From NCBI RefSeq assembly GCF_006716355.1, contig NZ_VFOW01000001.1, forward strand, positions 1,550,001-1,614,000: DNA of 64,000 nucleotides, given 5' to 3'. A program made the position numbers and the translations under genes. Source of the DNA: Stackebrandtia endophytica. GTDB lineage: Bacteria; Actinomycetota; Actinomycetes; Mycobacteriales; Micromonosporaceae. Of the stretch, positions 51,411-60,069 are shown piece by piece. Within the stretch, counting starts at the first letter, position 1. Every line of letters starts with the position of its first letter. The notes under the pieces were generated by a model, which was not told the origin of the DNA, made no database searches, and saw only the letters and a list, made by a program, of their open reading frames with translations.

Positions 51411-53179
51411 GGCTCCGGATGGTACGCGTCGGGACGCGAGGCGGGCCCCAGGAGACTGGACCGTCCCTGTTGGATCTGATGGTCGATGTCCTCGATACGT
51501 CCGGCCGCCCCGAACAACCAGCCCTGCCCCAGATCGCAACCGGCGTCGCGCATCCGACGTGCCTGACGCAGCGTCTCGATACCCTCGGCGATGACCTGAA
51601 GGTCCAGAGTGTGCCCGACCTTGACCAGCGTGGCGACGAACTCACGGTCCACCGCAGTCGGTCGACCGGTCTCATTGCGGGCGAACGCGCCATCCAATTT
51701 CAAGGCGTGCAACGGAAGACCGCCCAGGCAGGCCAGATTGGAATAACCGGTACCGAAGTCGTCGATGGCGATGCGCACGCCCAGCTTCGCCAATTGGGTG
51801 AGCGTGTCGACGGCTTGCTCGTCGGTGCCGATCACCGCGTGTTCGGTGATCTCCAGCTGAAGGTTCTGCGGCGGCAGACCGGTACTGGTCAACACCTGCG
51901 CGACGTAACCGACCAATCCGGTGCGGTGTAGTTGGCGGGCCGCCAGGTTCACGCCGATGTATGGCGCCTCCGACGACATGTGAATCCAGCGTTCCGCCTG
52001 CCGACAGGCCTGTTCCAACAGGTAGTCGTCCATCGCGACGACGAAGCCGGTGTCCTCCGCCAACCCGATGAACTTCCCGGCGGGAAGAACGCCGCTGGTC
52101 GGGTGATTCCAGCGCGCCAACGCCTCCACGCCGGCCAGTCGACCGTCGGTGAGGTTGACCAGGGGCTGGAACGCCAGTGTGAACTCGCCGCGCCGCAGCG
52201 CGGTGGGCATGGCCGCCGACAGTCGATATCTCGCGGCGTCGGCCGCGCTTCGGGTCGGCTCGAACACCCGCCAACGGCCCTGGCCGTCGGCTTTGGCCCA
52301 GTGCAACGCGATCTCGGCCGATCGCAGCATCTCCCCGGTCTCCACCTTCGTGGTGATGGTCTCCATGACCCCGGCGCTGGCGGTGACCGGCAGTTCACCG
52401 TCGTCGACCGGGAACGGTTCGGCGAGCAGGCTCAGCGCCAGATCGGCGAGTTTTCCGGCCTCCTCCGGGGTGCGGATACCGACCAACAGGACGGCGAACT
52501 CGTCGCGGTCCAGTCGGAACACCTCACAGTCGACACCGGAGTAGGCCTCCGCCATCCGACTCAGCCGCCCGGCGGCGATCGTGAGCACCTGATCACCGAT
52601 GTCGTGGCCGAGACTGTCGTTGATCGTCCGGAACCGGTCGACGTCGATGCTGCACACCGCCAACGGAACGTCGTCCTGGGCGACCTCCGCCAACCGCTCG
52701 ACGAACCTGGTTCGGTTCGGCAGACCGGTGAGTTGGTCGTGGGTGGCGAAGTGGCGGAACCGGGCCTCGCTCTCGCGCAGCGCCCGCTCGGCGCGATCGC
52801 GCGCCGACAAGGCGGCCAAACGCACCGACTCCTGGCCGTCCAGGCTGCGGTCGTTCATCGCCACCGCGAACCCGGTGGTCAACGCCTCGATCAAAGCGGT
52901 CAATCGGGACTCGACCAGATCGGGGACCAATGTGGACAAGTGTGTGCGCATGACGGTTATCGTGCGCCCCAAGGTCTCCGGCGACGCGAACTCGTGTTCG
53001 ACCAGATCCACACCGATCTGATAACCGGCGACGGCGTCGAAGGATTCGGCGGCCAGGGTTTCGGCCATTCGGCCGGTAAGGCCGGTCAGCAGCTCACGCT
53101 GTTCGGCCGGAGTGATCGGCACGTAGACCGTGCCGCGCAGAGCCACCAGCCATGCGTCAACAAATGTCGCCACGCTCAT
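51395..53179 (-). CDS. Tandem GGDEF-EAL protein with a degenerate GGDEF site
   Basis: A 594-aa soluble protein. Residues 1-130 are a helical sensory part without membrane helices. The GGDEF domain reads VFRLDRDEFAVLL, so the GGDEF signature is RDEF without the two Gly, and cyclase activity is doubtful. The EAL domain looks intact: GVEALARWNHP, LEITEHAVI, IAIDDFGTGYSNLACL, and VIAEGIETLRQA. It should degrade c-di-GMP, with the GGDEF part perhaps as a GTP-sensing module. Its ATG overlaps the stop of the methyltransferase gene (ATGA), so they are coupled. Confidence 0.88.
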   Translation of the reverse strand: MSVATFVDAWLVALRGTVYVPITPAEQRELLTGLTGRMAETLAAESFDAVAGYQIGVDLVEHEFASPETLGRTITVMRTHLSTLVPDLVESRLTALIEALTTGFAVAMNDRSLDGQESVRLAALSARDRAERALRESEARFRHFATHDQLTGLPNRTRFVERLAEVAQDDVPLAVCSIDVDRFRTINDSLGHDIGDQVLTIAAGRLSRMAEAYSGVDCEVFRLDRDEFAVLLVGIRTPEEAGKLADLALSLLAEPFPVDDGELPVTASAGVMETITTKVETGEMLRSAEIALHWAKADGQGRWRVFEPTRSAADAARYRLSAAMPTALRRGEFTLAFQPLVNLTDGRLAGVEALARWNHPTSGVLPAGKFIGLAEDTGFVVAMDDYLLEQACRQAERWIHMSSEAPYIGVNLAARQLHRTGLVGYVAQVLTSTGLPPQNLQLEITEHAVIGTDEQAVDTLTQLAKLGVRIAIDDFGTGYSNLACLGGLPLHALKLDGAFARNETGRPTAVDREFVATLVKVGHTLDLQVIAEGIETLRQARRMRDAGCDLGQGWLFGAAGRIEDIDHQIQQGRSSLLGPASRPDAYHPEPHPVG

Positions 53180-53988
53180 GGTTTGCGACCCACCCCGGCG
53201 TAAAACGTCATCTCTTCGGGCTTACCCAACTCGTCGGGAGGTTCGGGACGCCACTGCGTCACCCACACCAGACCCGGGTCGATCAGCTCATATCCGGTGA
53301 AGAAACACTCGATCTCACCGTGGCTGCGCAGGTTACCGGGAGTAGACGTCTTGTCGGACAGATCCCGTGCCGCGTGCATCTCGTCGGCGCGCTGGTCATC
53401 GGTCCCGTGGGTGATAACCACATAGCTTCCCGGGACCATGGCGTCCCGATACCGTTCCACGGCACCGAACGGGTCTTTGGAGTCGGGAACGACGTGCAAT
53501 ACCGACACCATGAGCAGTCCGATCGGTTCCGAGAAGTCCAGGGTCTCTCTCACCAGTGGATCGTTGAGCACGCGTTCGGTATCAGCGAGGTCGCCCTGAA
53601 TCGCCACACCACCGGGATTGTCGGCCAGAATCTGTCTACTGTGTGCGACGGCGATCGGATCGATGTCGACATAGACAACCTTCGAAGCAGGATCGATCCG
53701 CTGCGCGACCTCGTGGACGTTGCCCAATGTGGGGATTCCCGAACCGAGATCGAGGAACTGGCGAATGCCCTGATTCAAGAGGTGGCGAAGGGCGCGATGC
53801 ATGAACGACCGGTTGGCCTGAGCGATCAACCGCACTCCCGGCAACGTCGACATCACCTGTCGGCCGTATTCGCGGTCCACTGCGAAGTTGTGTGAGCCTC
53901 CCAGCCAATAGTCGTAACTACGAGCCATGTTGGGTCGGCTCATATCGACACCTTCAGGAGCCCATTCCGGCCGCTGTGTGGCTGACAT
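53176..53988 (-). CDS. DUF574 S-adenosylmethionine-dependent methyltransferase
   Basis: A 270-aa protein of the actinomycete DUF574/Methyltransf_19 family. It starts MSATQRPEWAPEGVDMSRPN, has the signature RSYDYWLGGSHNFAVDR, the SAM-binding QFLDLGSGIPTLGNVHEVAQ and VVYVDIDPIAVAHSRQIL, and the family end MTFYAGVGRK. The family is abundant in actinomycetes and its acceptor is unknown. Its stop overlaps the ATG of the GGDEF-EAL gene, so methylation and c-di-GMP turnover may be linked. Confidence 0.9.
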   Translation of the reverse strand: MSATQRPEWAPEGVDMSRPNMARSYDYWLGGSHNFAVDREYGRQVMSTLPGVRLIAQANRSFMHRALRHLLNQGIRQFLDLGSGIPTLGNVHEVAQRIDPASKVVYVDIDPIAVAHSRQILADNPGGVAIQGDLADTERVLNDPLVRETLDFSEPIGLLMVSVLHVVPDSKDPFGAVERYRDAMVPGSYVVITHGTDDQRADEMHAARDLSDKTSTPGNLRSHGEIECFFTGYELIDPGLVWVTQWRPEPPDELGKPEEMTFYAGVGRKP

Positions 53989-54470
53989 TCTTCACCAGCT
54001 TTCGAAACCGTCGGCAGCGTCGCCCATTCCGTCACGAAGATCCCACCATAACCGAAATACCGCGAAAAACAAACTAATCCCGCATCCCAAACAAGCCCGT
54101 GACCAGGGACGACACTGGTCGGACGCGTGACAATCTGGCACATGTTCTTCGCTGGCCGTTCACCCCCGAGCCATATCCGAAGGCGAAACGGAACGCTGCG
54201 TTATCCATTCACAGAAACACCGATAACCCCGACGAGAATTCGGGTGGCCCGCTGGTCACAAGCCCCCCAAAACGGACTGATTTCGCAACAGCACCGTCCT
54301 ATTTCGAAACCGCGTGGCGACGGGGGATTGCAATTGGATACACAAGAAAACGGTTGCCGCAACGGCTGCGGCGCGTCCCGAGACCCTGACCAAGGTTCAC
54401 CCGAACGCGTTATCCCGTTCCATCGAGATCCGCCCGTCCCACGTCAAAAATATGGCCGGGCCGGTCGGCG
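53989..54470 (+). other. Gene-free interval
   Basis: About 480 bp between the methyltransferase and alpha/beta hydrolase genes. It is lower in GC than the flanks and contains AT-rich runs such as GAAAAACAAACTAATC, which may be the methyltransferase promoter region. No gene, hairpin or repeat could be supported. Confidence 0.45.
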
Positions 54471-55466
54471 TCAGACCACTCTGGCCGTCAGCGACATCAC
54501 GGCGGCCAAATACTCCTTGGGACGTTCGAAGTGGACGAGATGGCCGGAGGCGATCGTCTCCACCTGTGGTTCGGCGACACCGGTCAACAGTCTCACGGCA
54601 CGCTCTCGATCGTCGACGTCCATTGCGGCCATCAACACCCCGTCCTCGGAGTACGAGGTCCCGTTCCTGCGGTACCACCAGTCGGTGTGTATGAGCGTGA
54701 CCGGCACGTCGACGGCGGCCAGCGCCGACTCGGTGTCGAAGTCGCGGTACCAGGTGCCGTCATCCCATGCGACGCCGAAGACCGGATCGTAGTGCACCAA
54801 GCCCTCGAAGTAGACGTTCACGATCGGAGGCAGAAAGAAGATCCGCAGTGGTCGACCGGGGTGGCGGTCGATCCAGTTGAGCGAGTATGTGACCAGCCGG
54901 CGCTGGAACGGCCCGAAGAACGCGAAGTACTCGCCATTGGCGACGTAATACCGCTGGAAGTCCCCATCGGGGCGGTCACGAAGATACTGCGCGGCCAGGC
55001 GCATCAGCACCGCCCCGGTGGTCTTCTCGGCGCGCGGCAGTTCGGAGGAGAACAGCGGCGGGTCCTCCAACAGCAGCCCGGACACCAGTTGCGGATGATG
55101 AGCCGCCAGCGCGAGCGCCAGCAGGCCGCCGGAAGAGTGGCCCGAGACGATCGCCGGTTGCGCCACCACCGTCGACATGAACGTCGCCAACAGGTTCGCA
55201 ACCGCACGGTTGGTGTAGTCGTCGGCCGGCAGCCGCCCGGAGCCGCCATGGCCCGGGACGTCGACGGCGAAGACGTGGTGGGTTCGGGTGATCGTGGGCA
55301 GGACCTTGGCGTGGTCCTGCCAGCGTGAGCCCTGACCGTGCAGCAGGACCAGTTTGGGCCCGTTGGCGGGCCCTTCGGCGTAGTTGACTACGTGACCGTC
55401 GATGGTCACCTGCCGTTCGAGGACACCGAGTCCTCCTCGACCAGACGATTGTCGGTTGTCGACCAT
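54471..55466 (-). CDS. Alpha/beta hydrolase
   Basis: A 331-aa protein from ATG 55466; ATG 55478 is also possible. The alpha/beta fold shows LVLLHGQGSRWQDHAKVLP (oxyanion region), VFAVDVPGHGGSGRLPADDY, the nucleophile elbow IVSGHSSGGLLALAL (Ser in GHSSG), a late Asp in TLIHTDWWYRRNG, and the catalytic His in ASGHLVHFERP. The cap region is large and aromatic. Such enzymes are esterases, epoxide hydrolases or haloalkane dehalogenases. It is divergent from the AbrB-type gene. Confidence 0.88.
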   Translation of the reverse strand: MVDNRQSSGRGGLGVLERQVTIDGHVVNYAEGPANGPKLVLLHGQGSRWQDHAKVLPTITRTHHVFAVDVPGHGGSGRLPADDYTNRAVANLLATFMSTVVAQPAIVSGHSSGGLLALALAAHHPQLVSGLLLEDPPLFSSELPRAEKTTGAVLMRLAAQYLRDRPDGDFQRYYVANGEYFAFFGPFQRRLVTYSLNWIDRHPGRPLRIFFLPPIVNVYFEGLVHYDPVFGVAWDDGTWYRDFDTESALAAVDVPVTLIHTDWWYRRNGTSYSEDGVLMAAMDVDDRERAVRLLTGVAEPQVETIASGHLVHFERPKEYLAAVMSLTARVV

Positions 55467-55486
55467 GTCGAGCCCCAATTCACACT

Positions 55487-55513
55487 AGTGGGAAAAGTTA
55501 GAATAGACCCACT
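55487..55513. promoter_or_regulatory. AGTGGG-N15-CCCACT inverted repeat in a divergent promoter
   Basis: AGTGGG (55487-55492) and CCCACT (55508-55513) are perfect 6-bp arms around an AT-rich 15-bp spacer with TAGAAT (55499-55504), a possible -10. It lies between the alpha/beta hydrolase and the AbrB-type gene; either could be controlled here. Confidence 0.4.
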
Positions 55514-55567
55514 TTACGCCGCAGGTGCCTCCACGACTACAGTAGGTTCCCTACAGGAGGTGGACAG

Positions 55568-55810
55568 GTGACCGGGATGATCCAGGGCCCCGACGGCCGC
55601 TACATCGTCGGCACGGTCAAGGTCGGTGACAAGGGACAGATCGTCATACCCAAGGACGCGCGGGACCTACTCGGTCTGTCACCGGGGGACACCATGCTGG
55701 TCTTGGTCGACACCACCCAGGGCATCGCCCTGGTCGACAACGAACGGTTTCAACACTTCGCCCGCAGCATCCTCGCCGCCCAACCGGACGAGCCCGCCAA
55801 GCCCGAGTGA
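55568..55810 (+). CDS. AbrB/SpoVT-type DNA-binding protein
   Basis: An 80-aa protein with the swapped-hairpin AbrB fold: GTVKVGDKGQIVIPKDARDL, LLGLSPGDTMLVLVDTTQGI, and a short helical tail. The KGQIVIPK-x-x-R signature is complete. GTG 55568 is used (CAGGAGG upstream); ATG 55577 also fits. It may control the divergent alpha/beta hydrolase or itself. Antitoxins share this fold, but no toxin gene is adjacent; the tail is too short for a toxin partner. Confidence 0.9.
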   Translation: MTGMIQGPDGRYIVGTVKVGDKGQIVIPKDARDLLGLSPGDTMLVLVDTTQGIALVDNERFQHFARSILAAQPDEPAKPE

Positions 55811-55817
55811 CCTCAAT

Positions 55818-55858
55818 GGATTTCGGGTCCCCGGTTCGGGGCCGGGGACCCGAAATCC
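55818..55858. terminator. Bidirectional terminator
   Basis: GGATTTCGGGTCCCCGG (55818-55834) pairs perfectly with CCGGGGACCCGAAATCC (55842-55858) around TTCGGGG. The 17-bp stem lies between the convergent AbrB-type and CAAX-protease genes and can serve both. Confidence 0.92.
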
Positions 55859-55877
55859 GAACCGGTGACCGCGTTAC

Positions 55878-56622
55878 TCACACCAGGCCGCCGGTGAGCA
55901 ACGCGATGGCCAGGCCGTGGGTGATGACGGCGGGGATGAGTCCGAACCTCAGACGAAGCCACGCGCAGATGAGCCCCTCCCAGGCGGTGAACACCAGCAA
56001 CGGCCAACCGACGTCGGTGACGGTGACGGCCAGGAAGACATGGCACACCGCGAACAGCAACCCCGAGAGGATCGCGGCTCGCGCACCGGTGGTCACCCGC
56101 TCCAGCCGCCCCTGTAGGAACCCTCGAAACAGGACCTCCTCCAAAAGATTGCCGCACAGGCAGAACAGCAGGATGACCGGAACCGTGGCGATGGCGACGT
56201 TGCCGCCACGCTCGTCCATCGGCCACCACTGCGACATCGCCAGGACCGCCGGCGGCGGCCACCAGTGCCCCTGCAACTCCCCAACCGACCACGGCGGCCG
56301 ACGGTCGACCCCAGACGACCAGCGCGGCAAGCGTGGGTTGGGTGATGAGAATCGTCGCGGTGATGATCACCGTGACGGCCGAGAGCACCACCAACAGACC
56401 CGTGTCGTCGGTGAATCGAATCCACGGGGCGACGCCCCCGGCGACACCGATTCGCCAGATTCCGGCCGGGGTCATGGCATCACGGATCAGAATGAACCCG
56501 ACGATCAGCACCGTGATGAAGACACCAGGTGAGTCGAGCTTTCGCGCCGCTACGAGGCAGGCGGCGATCAGTATCAGGCCGGGGGCGATGAGCAATGTGT
56601 AGTCGAATAGGACGGTGAGCAT
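55878..56622 (-). pseudogene. CPBP/CAAX-type intramembrane protease with a +1 frameshift
   Basis: From ATG 56622 the frame gives five hydrophobic helices (LLIAPGLILIAACLVAARKL; FITVLIVGFILIRDAM) and reaches VVGWGVAG. The CPBP motifs occur in the next frame: LLEEVLFRGFLQG (EExxxR), FAVCHVFLAV (FxxxH) and THGLAIALL, ending at 55878. Removing one base from the CCCC run at 56279-56282 would join them into about 247 aa. As with the Nudix and pncA genes, this is decay or an assembly indel. The family cleaves membrane substrates near prenyl groups or protects against bacteriocins. Confidence 0.72.
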
Positions 56623-56956
56623 CGGGATCTTTCCGGTCGATGCCGGGCCTCGATACGCACGGGGCGACCTCGGCCCGACTGTGGATACAGCCAGAGCCGA
56701 AGGTCTCGTCCACCTCGTGCCCGAGGCCGCATGACCGGACCCGCAGAGCGGACCAGTATGTCGATCATGCGATTGGAGGACTACTCCCCTTCCGCACGTC
56801 GAACGATATCGAAACGGCGGGAGCTTCGGGGTGCACAGTGGTCGGACTCACGCTCGATGGCCGACGGTCGTGGGAACCGGCGATCTCGGCGGGCACATGG
56901 CGGACTCGTGATTGTATACAAGATATGCTGAACTCACTATGTGATGAGGTGAACCG
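56623..56956 (+). other. Gene-free interval with a TTGTATACAA palindrome
   Basis: About 330 bp with no convincing gene. TTGTATACAA at 56912-56921 is a perfect palindrome resembling GntR-type sites (GTATAC core). TATACAAGAT there could also be a promoter element for the downstream DUF3703 gene, 36 bp away. Confidence 0.5.
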
Positions 56957-57346
56957 ATGCCACGCATCCCGGCCATGACCGGAGCACTGAAGACCGTTTA
57001 TCTGACGAACCTGGCGACCGCACGCGACCGTCGAGTGTCAATGCCCGATCGATGGGCGGCGATCGAGCGTGCGCACATCCTGTCGCAACCCTGGCCCTGG
57101 CCGCACACCACCACGCACGCCGTGATGCTGCGCCTGGGAGCAAAGGAACGAGACCTCGTAGAGGTCCTCGGCCAGCTACTTCGCCTGGCGGTAGGTGGAA
57201 TCGGCTCCGCACTGGGCAGGTATCCCGATGGAAACACCGGCCGCACCCGCGTCGGAATCAACACTCCGATGCCGATACCCGCCGACTTGGAGAAACTGCT
57301 CGCCGACGCCGGAATCCGCACGGCCCCGACCACGGTGGATTCCTGA
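56957..57346 (+). CDS. DUF3703 family protein
   Basis: A 129-aa protein with the family core RWAAIERAHILSQPWPWPHT, AVMLRLGAKERDLVEVLGQL, LRLAVGGIGSALGRYPDGNT and the end PMPIPADLEKLLADAGI, which is the clearest signature. It has no signal peptide or membrane helix. DUF3703 genes often sit beside metal-resistance regulators; here a CmtR-type metal sensor follows 91 bp downstream on the same strand. The molecular role is unknown. Confidence 0.9.
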   Translation: MPRIPAMTGALKTVYLTNLATARDRRVSMPDRWAAIERAHILSQPWPWPHTTTHAVMLRLGAKERDLVEVLGQLLRLAVGGIGSALGRYPDGNTGRTRVGINTPMPIPADLEKLLADAGIRTAPTTVDS

Positions 57347-57436
57347 CGACGATTCACCCGCCGGATTCGTCATCGAGCCCGGTCAGGCGACTTCGACGAC
57401 CGAGTGACGATTCAGGATTCGATGTACCATCGGTGC

Positions 57437-57772
57437 ATGCTCACCCTCGCCACCGACCTGGACGCCCTGACCCGGTTCGGACGGGCACTGGCCGACCCGA
57501 TCCGGGCGCAACTGCTCGTCGCGATCCGGCGAGAACCGTCCTACCCCTCCGACCTCGCCGACGCGTTGGGGATCTCACGCACCCGACTGTCCAATCACCT
57601 GGCGTGTCTGCGCGACTGCGGTCTCGTCGTGGCCATTCCCGAGGGGCGCCGCACCCGATACGAACTGGCCGACGCACGCCTCGGTCACGCCCTCGACGAC
57701 CTCCGTCAGGCCGTCGTCGCGGTGGCCACCGACGTCACATGCGTCGACGCGGCCGAGAAGGACTGCTGCTGA
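57437..57772 (+). CDS. cmtR: CmtR-type ArsR/SmtB metal sensor
   Basis: A 111-aa winged-helix repressor that aligns with Mycobacterium tuberculosis CmtR from its first Met; start ATG 57437 is chosen for that reason, although it lacks a ribosome-binding site and ATG 57422 follows AGGA. The Cd/Pb ligands of CmtR, Cys57, Cys61 and Cys102, are all present at the same numbers: LACLRDCGLVV and TDVTCVDAAEKD. Two extra cysteines end the protein (KDCC). It should release DNA on binding Cd(II) or Pb(II). No metal exporter is visible in the window. Confidence 0.88.
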   Translation: MLTLATDLDALTRFGRALADPIRAQLLVAIRREPSYPSDLADALGISRTRLSNHLACLRDCGLVVAIPEGRRTRYELADARLGHALDDLRQAVVAVATDVTCVDAAEKDCC

Positions 57773-57778
57773 ACACGA

Positions 57779-57814
57779 CGGTGCCGGAAGCGACGATCAC
57801 CGCTTCCGGCACCG
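57779..57814. terminator. Bidirectional terminator
   Basis: CGGTGCCGGAAGCG (57779-57792) pairs perfectly with CGCTTCCGGCACCG (57801-57814) around ACGATCAC. The 14-bp stem lies between the convergent cmtR and acyl-CoA dehydrogenase genes. Confidence 0.93.
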
Positions 57815-57830
57815 GAACAGTCGTCACGGG

Positions 57831-59006
57831 TTACAGCTTGACCAGGCCGTTCAACACCTGACGGGCGATCACGATGCGCTGCACCTGGTTGGTGCCCTCG
57901 TAGATCTGGGTGATCTTCGCGTCGCGCATCATGCGTTCCACCGGATAGTCGGTGGTGTAGCCGTATCCGCCGAGCAGCTGCACAGCGTCGGTGGTGACCT
58001 CCATCGCCACATCCGAGGCGAAGCACTTCGCACTGGCGCCGTAGAAGGTGAGGTCGTCGTCCTCGCGCTCCGACTTCGCAGCGGCGACATACGTCATCTG
58101 GCGGGCGGCGGCAAGTTTCATGGCCGCGTCGGCGAGCATGAACTGCACGCCCTGGAACTGCGACACCGACTTACCGAACTGCTGACGCTCCTGCACGTAA
58201 CCGGCGGCGTAATCCAGCGCACCCTGCGCGATTCCCACCGCCTGGGCCGCGATCGTGACGCGGGTGTGGTCCAGCGTACGCATCGCGATCTTGAAGCCCT
58301 CGTTCTCCGCACCGATCAAGCGGTCGGCCGGGATGCGCACGTCGTCGAAGAAGACCTCACGCGTGGGCGAGCCCTTGATGCCGAGCTTGTGCTCCGGGGC
58401 ACCGAAACTCACGCCGGAATCGCTCTTCTCCACCACGAACGCGCTGATGCCCTTGGACCCCGAACCCGGTTCGGTCGAGGCGAACACCGTGTAGAACTCG
58501 GATTCCCCTGCGTTGGTGATCCACCGCTTCGCACCATTGAGGACATAAGTGTCGCCGTCGCGCACCGCCTTGGTGGTCATGCCCGCGACGTCGGAACCGG
58601 CCTCCGGCTCCGACAAGCAGTAGGAGAACATCGCCTCACCACTGGCGACCTGGGGCAGATACTTGGCCTTGAGCTCCTCGGAGGCGGCCAGGATCAGCGG
58701 CATGGTGCCCAGTTTGTTGACCGCCGGGATCAAGGACGACGAGGCGCATGCCCGCGCGACCTCTTCGATGACGATCGCGGTACCCAACGCGTCGATGCCG
58801 GCGCCCTGATACTTCTCCTCGATGTGCGGGGCGTGCAGATCGGCGGCACGCAACGCGGCGTACGACTTCTGAGGGAAGGCGGCGTTGGCGTCGGTCTCGG
58901 CGGCCCGGGGGGCGACCTCGGCGTCACACACCTCACGGGTGGCATCCCGGATGGCTTGGTGCTCCTCGGGCAGGCGGTAGACGTCGAACTGCGGGTTAGC
59001 GGCCAT
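57831..59006 (-). CDS. Acyl-CoA dehydrogenase
   Basis: A 391-aa acyl-CoA dehydrogenase. FAD/acyl-CoA signatures: AMFSYCLSEPEAGSDVAGM, KRWITNAGESEFYTVFAST, and DLTFYGASAKCFASDVAMEV. The LLGGYGYTTDYPVERMMRDA and ITQIYEGTNQVQRIVIARQV segments hold the catalytic Glu in YEGTNQ. It makes the first double bond in acyl-CoA beta-oxidation or branched-chain catabolism. The medium/short-chain type fits, but the chain length cannot be read. It is monocistronic. Confidence 0.96.
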   Translation of the reverse strand: MAANPQFDVYRLPEEHQAIRDATREVCDAEVAPRAAETDANAAFPQKSYAALRAADLHAPHIEEKYQGAGIDALGTAIVIEEVARACASSSLIPAVNKLGTMPLILAASEELKAKYLPQVASGEAMFSYCLSEPEAGSDVAGMTTKAVRDGDTYVLNGAKRWITNAGESEFYTVFASTEPGSGSKGISAFVVEKSDSGVSFGAPEHKLGIKGSPTREVFFDDVRIPADRLIGAENEGFKIAMRTLDHTRVTIAAQAVGIAQGALDYAAGYVQERQQFGKSVSQFQGVQFMLADAAMKLAAARQMTYVAAAKSEREDDDLTFYGASAKCFASDVAMEVTTDAVQLLGGYGYTTDYPVERMMRDAKITQIYEGTNQVQRIVIARQVLNGLVKL

Positions 59007-59188
59007 ACTGGGTCACCTTTTCCAGCGTTTGGTGAATTATTCGGTCAAGCTTGGCGGCCGAGCGCGAACGGCCTCTGCCCGACAATACTCGTTAGTAGGA
59101 TCGTCGGCACACCGTGATCGACGCATTGACATCAGGCCATTCGACCCGCGATGTGGAGTCGGCCCGACACCTAGACGACAGACGACGC

Positions 59189-59219
59189 CGGCCCGACCGG
59201 ACAGGGTCCGGCCGGGCCG
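59189..59219 (-). terminator. Terminator after the ricin-type lectin gene
   Basis: CGGCCCG (59189-59195) plus CCGGAC (59197-59202) pair with GTCCGG (59206-59211) and CGGGCCG (59213-59219) around AGG, with one A/C mismatch. The stem is 67 bp beyond the lectin stop on the minus strand. Confidence 0.75.
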
Positions 59220-59285
59220 TTCTGCGATGGTTCACGGCGATCGGATCACACTCGGGCGAATGACCGACCCCGGTTCACCGGTGGG

Positions 59286-59828
59286 CTATCGGGTCGCCTC
59301 CCACACCGGAAGCCAGATGTCGTTGGCGACACCTGTGCAGGTGTACTGGATCAGTTCACGGCCCTGACCGACGCCGCCACGCACGTTCAGGCACTTTCCG
59401 CTGGACTTGGCGACAACCTGGTAGCCGTTACCCGTCGGCACGAACTTCCACTGCTCGTTGTCGCCGTTTCTGCAGCGGTACTGGATGATCGAGGTGCCGT
59501 CGGCGTTACCGCCGCCGCGCACGTTCAGGCACTTTCCGCTGTGTACCGCGGCGAACCGGTAGTAACCGCCGCCGGTTGCGGTGGCCTCCCACAGTTCGTT
59601 GTTCGCACCGGACCACGCCCATTGGATGACCGATACCGCGTCAGCGGTTGCGGCGCCCTTGACGTTAACGACCTGACCGGGGTCGGCGGCCAGCCGCAGC
59701 GTCAGCCGCTCCGCCACCACCGATTCCGGCTCCGCCTGAGCGGGGGCAGCCGCCAACAACGACGCACCCAGCACCGAACCCGCGATGGTGAGTGCGGCCA
59801 CCACCCGTGACCACTTCTTCGCCGACAT
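59286..59828 (-). CDS. Secreted ricin-type beta-trefoil lectin domain protein
   Basis: A 180-aa protein from ATG 59828 (AAGGAG 6 bases upstream). A Sec signal, KKWSRVVAALTIAGSVLGAS to AQA, is followed by one beta-trefoil of three repeats: VVNVKG...NNELWEAT, CLNVRGGGNADG...NEQWKFVP and CLNVRGG...NDIWLPVW. Only the second has a clear QxW; the first has ELW and the third DIW. It probably binds galactose- or xylan-type sugars outside the cell. There is no attached catalytic domain, so it may be a free lectin. Confidence 0.92.
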   Translation of the reverse strand: MSAKKWSRVVAALTIAGSVLGASLLAAAPAQAEPESVVAERLTLRLAADPGQVVNVKGAATADAVSVIQWAWSGANNELWEATATGGGYYRFAAVHSGKCLNVRGGGNADGTSIIQYRCRNGDNEQWKFVPTGNGYQVVAKSSGKCLNVRGGVGQGRELIQYTCTGVANDIWLPVWEATR

Positions 59829-59970
59829 GGGCATCTCCTTTTTTCTCTGGGCCAGATTGTCTGACCGAAATGGAGATTAAGGACGTAGAAGAGGCTCACC
59901 GACCCAACGCCACGTGACGAAACTGTCGGGTTTCAGCATCTGACGGTGAGAAACGCCCGGCGCACGAAGG

Positions 59971-60006
59971 CGGGCGCCATCCCCGAACCACTAGGGATGG
60001 CGCCCG
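59971..60006 (-). terminator. Terminator after the M23 peptidase gene
   Basis: CGGGCGCCATCCC (59971-59983) pairs perfectly with GGGATGGCGCCCG (59994-60006) around a 10-nt loop, 64 bp beyond the peptidase stop. Confidence 0.9.
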
Positions 60007-60069
60007 GTATTGCCGCTACCGCAGGCGCCGGGTACTCGAGTCTGCGGAAGCCGGGTCAGCAATATTCAT

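Noticed and set aside
55568-55810. Toxin-antitoxin pair for the AbrB-type protein
   Set aside because: The adjacent genes are a divergent hydrolase and a convergent protease; no PIN, MazF or similar toxin is adjacent.
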